Shown: in pieces, positions 4,503 through 6,073 of the stretch
Numbering within the stretch: the stretch's first letter is position 1
How the letters are laid out: every line of letters starts with the position of its first letter
Source: Nanobdellota archaeon
GTDB taxonomy: Archaea; Nanobdellota; Nanobdellia; Woesearchaeales; UBA12501
Assembly: GCA_018812465.1 (NCBI GenBank)
Contig: JAHJCS010000090.1
Coordinates: forward strand, 1 to 6,073
DNA: 6,073 bases
Direction of reading: 5' to 3'
Notes under the pieces: generated by a model
Databases searched by the model: none
What the model was told of the DNA's origin: nothing
The model's input: the letters and a program-made list of their open reading frames with translations, nothing else
Translations under genes and position numbers: made by a program

Positions 4503-5433
4503 TATCATCACCCTTGACCCTTATCTTATTCTGCATAAGGTCTTTTATTATGTCAAAGCATTCCCTGCCCTGTCTTATCAGTTTGATGACAAAATCAAAT
4601 GCGACATCATGCAATCCATTCCTTGCAGGCATTGCATTCAGGTTTATTGACCTTTTCATGCCTGCTATATTATGTTCCTGCAATATCCTTAGCCATGCCA
4701 TCTCAAAAGCTAATGCCTTTGCCTCCTCATCAAGCTTCTCTGGCAATGGGAAGTTTATCACATGGCCAATCTCATGGCCGACTGTTACAAGAAGCCTGTC
4801 AAGTTCATCTTCTTTGCAGATTATCATGGACTGGCCGAATCCTTTCTTGTTAATCGCGAATCCCTGGATTCCTGGATTCCACTGTCCGCCGAATTCCTCA
4901 TGAAGCTCTCTTAGCTCATTCTGGCTGACCACTCTTATCATCATGTCTTCTGGCAGGGCTTTTCCTGCAGTCTTTTCAAAAGCATCTTTTATGTAATCCT
5001 TAATGTCTTCTGATGATCCTATGAACCTTGCTGCTGGCCTGTCCCTGTTAAGGAAGATATTGGGATTAAAGCTGTCAACCATTGAATTATTATGTCTTGA
5101 TTGATTATTATTAGCCTGATAACCTGAACCTATTCCAGCATAGATTGCTGCATTGATGCTATCTGCAACTCCATAAATGTTTTTTGAGTTAGGAACATCA
5201 AAAAAAGTCGGCTGGTATGTCTGGACAGCTGACTCCATAGTGCTTACTGCAGGTCCTGCATAAGATGATATGACTGAGTCTATTGAATGGGCTATAGAAT
5301 ATCCTGGGATTATACTTGCCTGACCTGCTGAATATCCTGAGCTTCCACTTCCGCAGCATCCTCCTAAGTGGCCTCCAGAACTGCTTCTGCTGTATGCTCC
5401 AGAAGAGCATCCTGACTGTGATAGATATGTCAT
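4489..5433 (-). CDS. predicted zinc metalloprotease (HEIGH) with Gly/Ser/Cys-rich N-terminus
   Basis: The 314-residue protein has a classic zincin motif at 220-224 (VTVGHEIGHVIN) followed by KLDEEAKALAFEMAW, where E236 or E237 could be the third zinc ligand, 11-12 residues after the second His. The arrangement suits a gluzincin-like peptidase; I do not recognise the family. Residues 7-34 are Gly/Ser/Cys-rich (C9, C26, C27), residues 35-130 are polar and low-complexity, and the folded part seems to start near 134 with RFIGSSEDIKDYI. Residues 161-215 give the alternating pattern expected of the strand and helix before a zincin active site. There is no signal peptide or membrane segment, so a cytosolic location is likely. 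It is the first gene of a minus-strand cluster and overlaps the next start. ATG 5433 is the only Met before residue 66. Substrate and activity are unknown. Confidence 0.8.
   Translation of the reverse strand: MTYLSQSGCSSGAYSRSSSGGHLGGCCGSGSSGYSAGQASIIPGYSIAHSIDSVISSYAGPAVSTMESAVQTYQPTFFDVPNSKNIYGVADSINAAIYAGIGSGYQANNNQSRHNNSMVDSFNPNIFLNRDRPAARFIGSSEDIKDYIKDAFEKTAGKALPEDMMIRVVSQNELRELHEEFGGQWNPGIQGFAINKKGFGQSMIICKEDELDRLLVTVGHEIGHVINFPLPEKLDEEAKALAFEMAWLRILQEHNIAGMKRSINLNAMPARNGLHDVAFDFVIKLIRQGRECFDIIKDLMQNKIRVKGDDNVWM
4507..4513 (-). promoter_or_regulatory. weak ribosome binding site for the small Gly/Ser-rich gene
   Basis: On the minus strand GGGTGAT ends 4 bases before ATG 4502. It matches the GGTGAT part of the archaeal anti-Shine-Dalgarno complement and lies within the last codons of the upstream gene. 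Confidence 0.35.
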
Positions 5434-5483
5434 AAGTGTATATAATAAGACTCTGAGGTTCTTAAAGAAATAGGAGATTTCTC

Positions 5484-5491
5484 ATATATAA
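5484..5491 (-). promoter_or_regulatory. TATA box for the zincin cluster, inside a small inverted repeat
   Basis: The minus strand reads TTATATAT, predicting a start near 5461 and a leader of about 28 bases before ATG 5433. TCTCA (5480-5484) and TGAGA (5493-5497) flank the box symmetrically. A closer AT-rich element, TTATTATATA at 5439-5448, would place the transcription start inside the coding region and so is less likely to be the promoter. No Shine-Dalgarno site precedes the ATG. Confidence 0.45.
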
Positions 5492-5578
5492 GTGAGACAT
5501 AAATGTCATACCTATTATGATCCATATGGTTGGCTTTATTTTTCTTAAACCTGATTCTAGTCCTGATTACCGCAAATA

Positions 5579-5587
5579 TTTATATAT
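5579..5587 (+). promoter_or_regulatory. TATA box for the DUF4389 gene
   Basis: TTTATATAT is the best TATA match in the window, with an A-rich stretch (GCAAATA) directly upstream as expected for a BRE. Its centre predicts transcription from about 5608, giving a short leader that still contains the Shine-Dalgarno site. Confidence 0.65.
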
Positions 5588-5612
5588 CAATCGCAATTCC
5601 ATAAACAAAACC

Positions 5613-5620
5613 AGGAGGTG
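5613..5620 (+). promoter_or_regulatory. strong Shine-Dalgarno site for the DUF4389 gene
   Basis: AGGAGGTG matches eight consecutive bases of the 16S anti-Shine-Dalgarno complement. Two tandem ATGs follow at 5623 and 5626. The second has the more usual spacing (5 rather than 2 bases after the site), so the protein may start at MSERIEAL. It is the only strong site of this kind in the window. Confidence 0.65.
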
Positions 5621-5622
5621 CG

Positions 5623-5898
5623 ATGATGTCAGAAAGAATAGAAGCATTGATGAGGATTCCTGTAGGTATTGTGTCAGGCATAGTCCTTGGGTTCTGGAAG
5701 ATACTTGTCCAGATTGTGGCAGTGATCAACTGGATAATGACCTTAATAACAGATGAGAGGAATGAGGGCCTTGCAGACTTCTGCGAGAACTGGAACACTC
5801 AATTATATACTTTCCTGAGGTACATGACTTTTGTCACAAACAACAGGCCATTTCCGTTCAATCCTCTTGAGAAGAAGCTGGACAAGTTCGAGAAGTGA
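5623..5898 (+). CDS. DUF4389 family small membrane protein
   Basis: This 91-residue protein (90 if initiated at ATG 5626) matches the DUF4389 pattern as I recall it: an amphipathic start MSERIEALMRIP, a hydrophobic span at about 12-42 (one long or two short membrane segments, IVSGIVLGFWKILVQIVAVI), a charged DERNEGLADF loop, and the characteristic block WNTQLYTFLRYMTFVTN (57-73) followed by NRPFPF. The C-terminus is Lys/Glu-rich (EKKLDKFEK) and probably cytosolic. The function of the family is unknown. The gene is monocistronic, with a strong TATA box and Shine-Dalgarno site, and is likely well expressed. Its TGA stop directly abuts the stop of the convergent gene. Confidence 0.8.
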   Translation: MMSERIEALMRIPVGIVSGIVLGFWKILVQIVAVINWIMTLITDERNEGLADFCENWNTQLYTFLRYMTFVTNNRPFPFNPLEKKLDKFEK

Positions 5899-6073
5899 TC
5901 ATGCAGAGGCTTTCTCTGGGATATTTATTTTCCATCTTTTTATTAAGAAAGATATCATCAATGGCACTACAAAATTGAATGCTATTGTTGTTCCTATCAG
6001 CACTGAATAGAGGTCAAGAGGGATCATTCCTTTGTCAAGAAGCAGCTTTATTATCACAATGCTTGTGCTGAAC
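5899..6073 (-). CDS. C-terminal fragment of a membrane protein, probably a cation/proton antiporter
   Basis: Only the last 57 codons and the TGA stop are in the window. The fragment has two hydrophobic stretches (FSTSIVIIKLLL and SVLIGTTIAFNFVVPLMISFLI) separated by DKGMIPLDLY, ending in the basic KRWKINIPEKASA tail. A helix, a short loop with Gly-x-Ile, then a final helix ending in Pro-x-Leu/Met and basic residues resembles the last two helices of Kef/CPA-type Na+(K+)/H+ antiporters. The resemblance is modest, and other multi-pass transporters are possible. The conserved ion-binding core would lie outside the window. The reading frame is long, clean and hydrophobic, so the gene itself is secure. 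Confidence 0.6.
   Translation of the reverse strand, partial: FSTSIVIIKLLLDKGMIPLDLYSVLIGTTIAFNFVVPLMISFLIKRWKINIPEKASA

Noticed and set aside
4445..4903. Plus-strand open frame opposite the HEIGH protein gene
   Set aside because: It is an antisense shadow with low-plausibility composition; the minus-strand frame carries the zinc motif.
5517..5756. Plus-strand open frame overlapping the start of the DUF4389 gene
   Set aside because: It is in a different frame from the DUF4389 protein, spans that gene's TATA box and Shine-Dalgarno site, and shows no domain.

Overview
The window looks like a chromosomal segment of an archaeon, most plausibly a small-genome DPANN-type lineage (Woesearchaeota/Pacearchaeota-like). 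That placement is an inference. It rests on archaeal TATA boxes about 25 bases upstream of starts, apparently leaderless genes, a strong Shine-Dalgarno site on only one gene, a Cys-rich lipoprotein of a type common in those lineages, and densely packed AT-rich genes with many uncharacterised proteins. No mobile element, CRISPR array, rRNA or tRNA was recognised.

Layout. Bases 1-1716 (minus) hold most of a long U32-family protein, cut at its C-terminus by the window edge; it carries the U32 cysteine signature and is more likely an RNA-hydroxylation type enzyme than a peptidase. A divergent promoter region (1717-1879) separates it from an unrecognised 232-residue protein (1880-2578, plus). That gene converges on a secreted Cys-rich lipoprotein (2599-3198, minus), which has a perfect inverted repeat just upstream of its start.

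Bases 3199-3744 hold no credible gene. Within them, about 3397-3719 form a GC-rich island (about 62% G+C over 3421-3720, against roughly 40% around it) packed with stem-loops. It is either a structured non-coding RNA or a palindromic repetitive element, and is the most unusual feature here.

Upstream of the island lies a three-gene minus-strand cluster, transcribed 5433 to 3745. It encodes a 314-residue predicted zinc metalloprotease (HEIGH) with a Gly/Ser/Cys-rich N-terminus, a short Gly/Ser-rich protein overlapping its end, and a 142-residue protein with a second HExxH-type motif (HENKH). The tight spacing implies one transcript, and the pairing of two different zincin-like proteins suggests a joint but unknown proteolytic role. 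The GC island would be the 3' trailer of that transcript.

A second divergent promoter region (5434-5622) leads to a DUF4389 membrane protein (5623-5898, plus) with a clear TATA box and Shine-Dalgarno site. Its stop codon directly abuts the stop codon of a convergent membrane protein (5899 to window end, minus), probably the C-terminus of a cation/proton antiporter.
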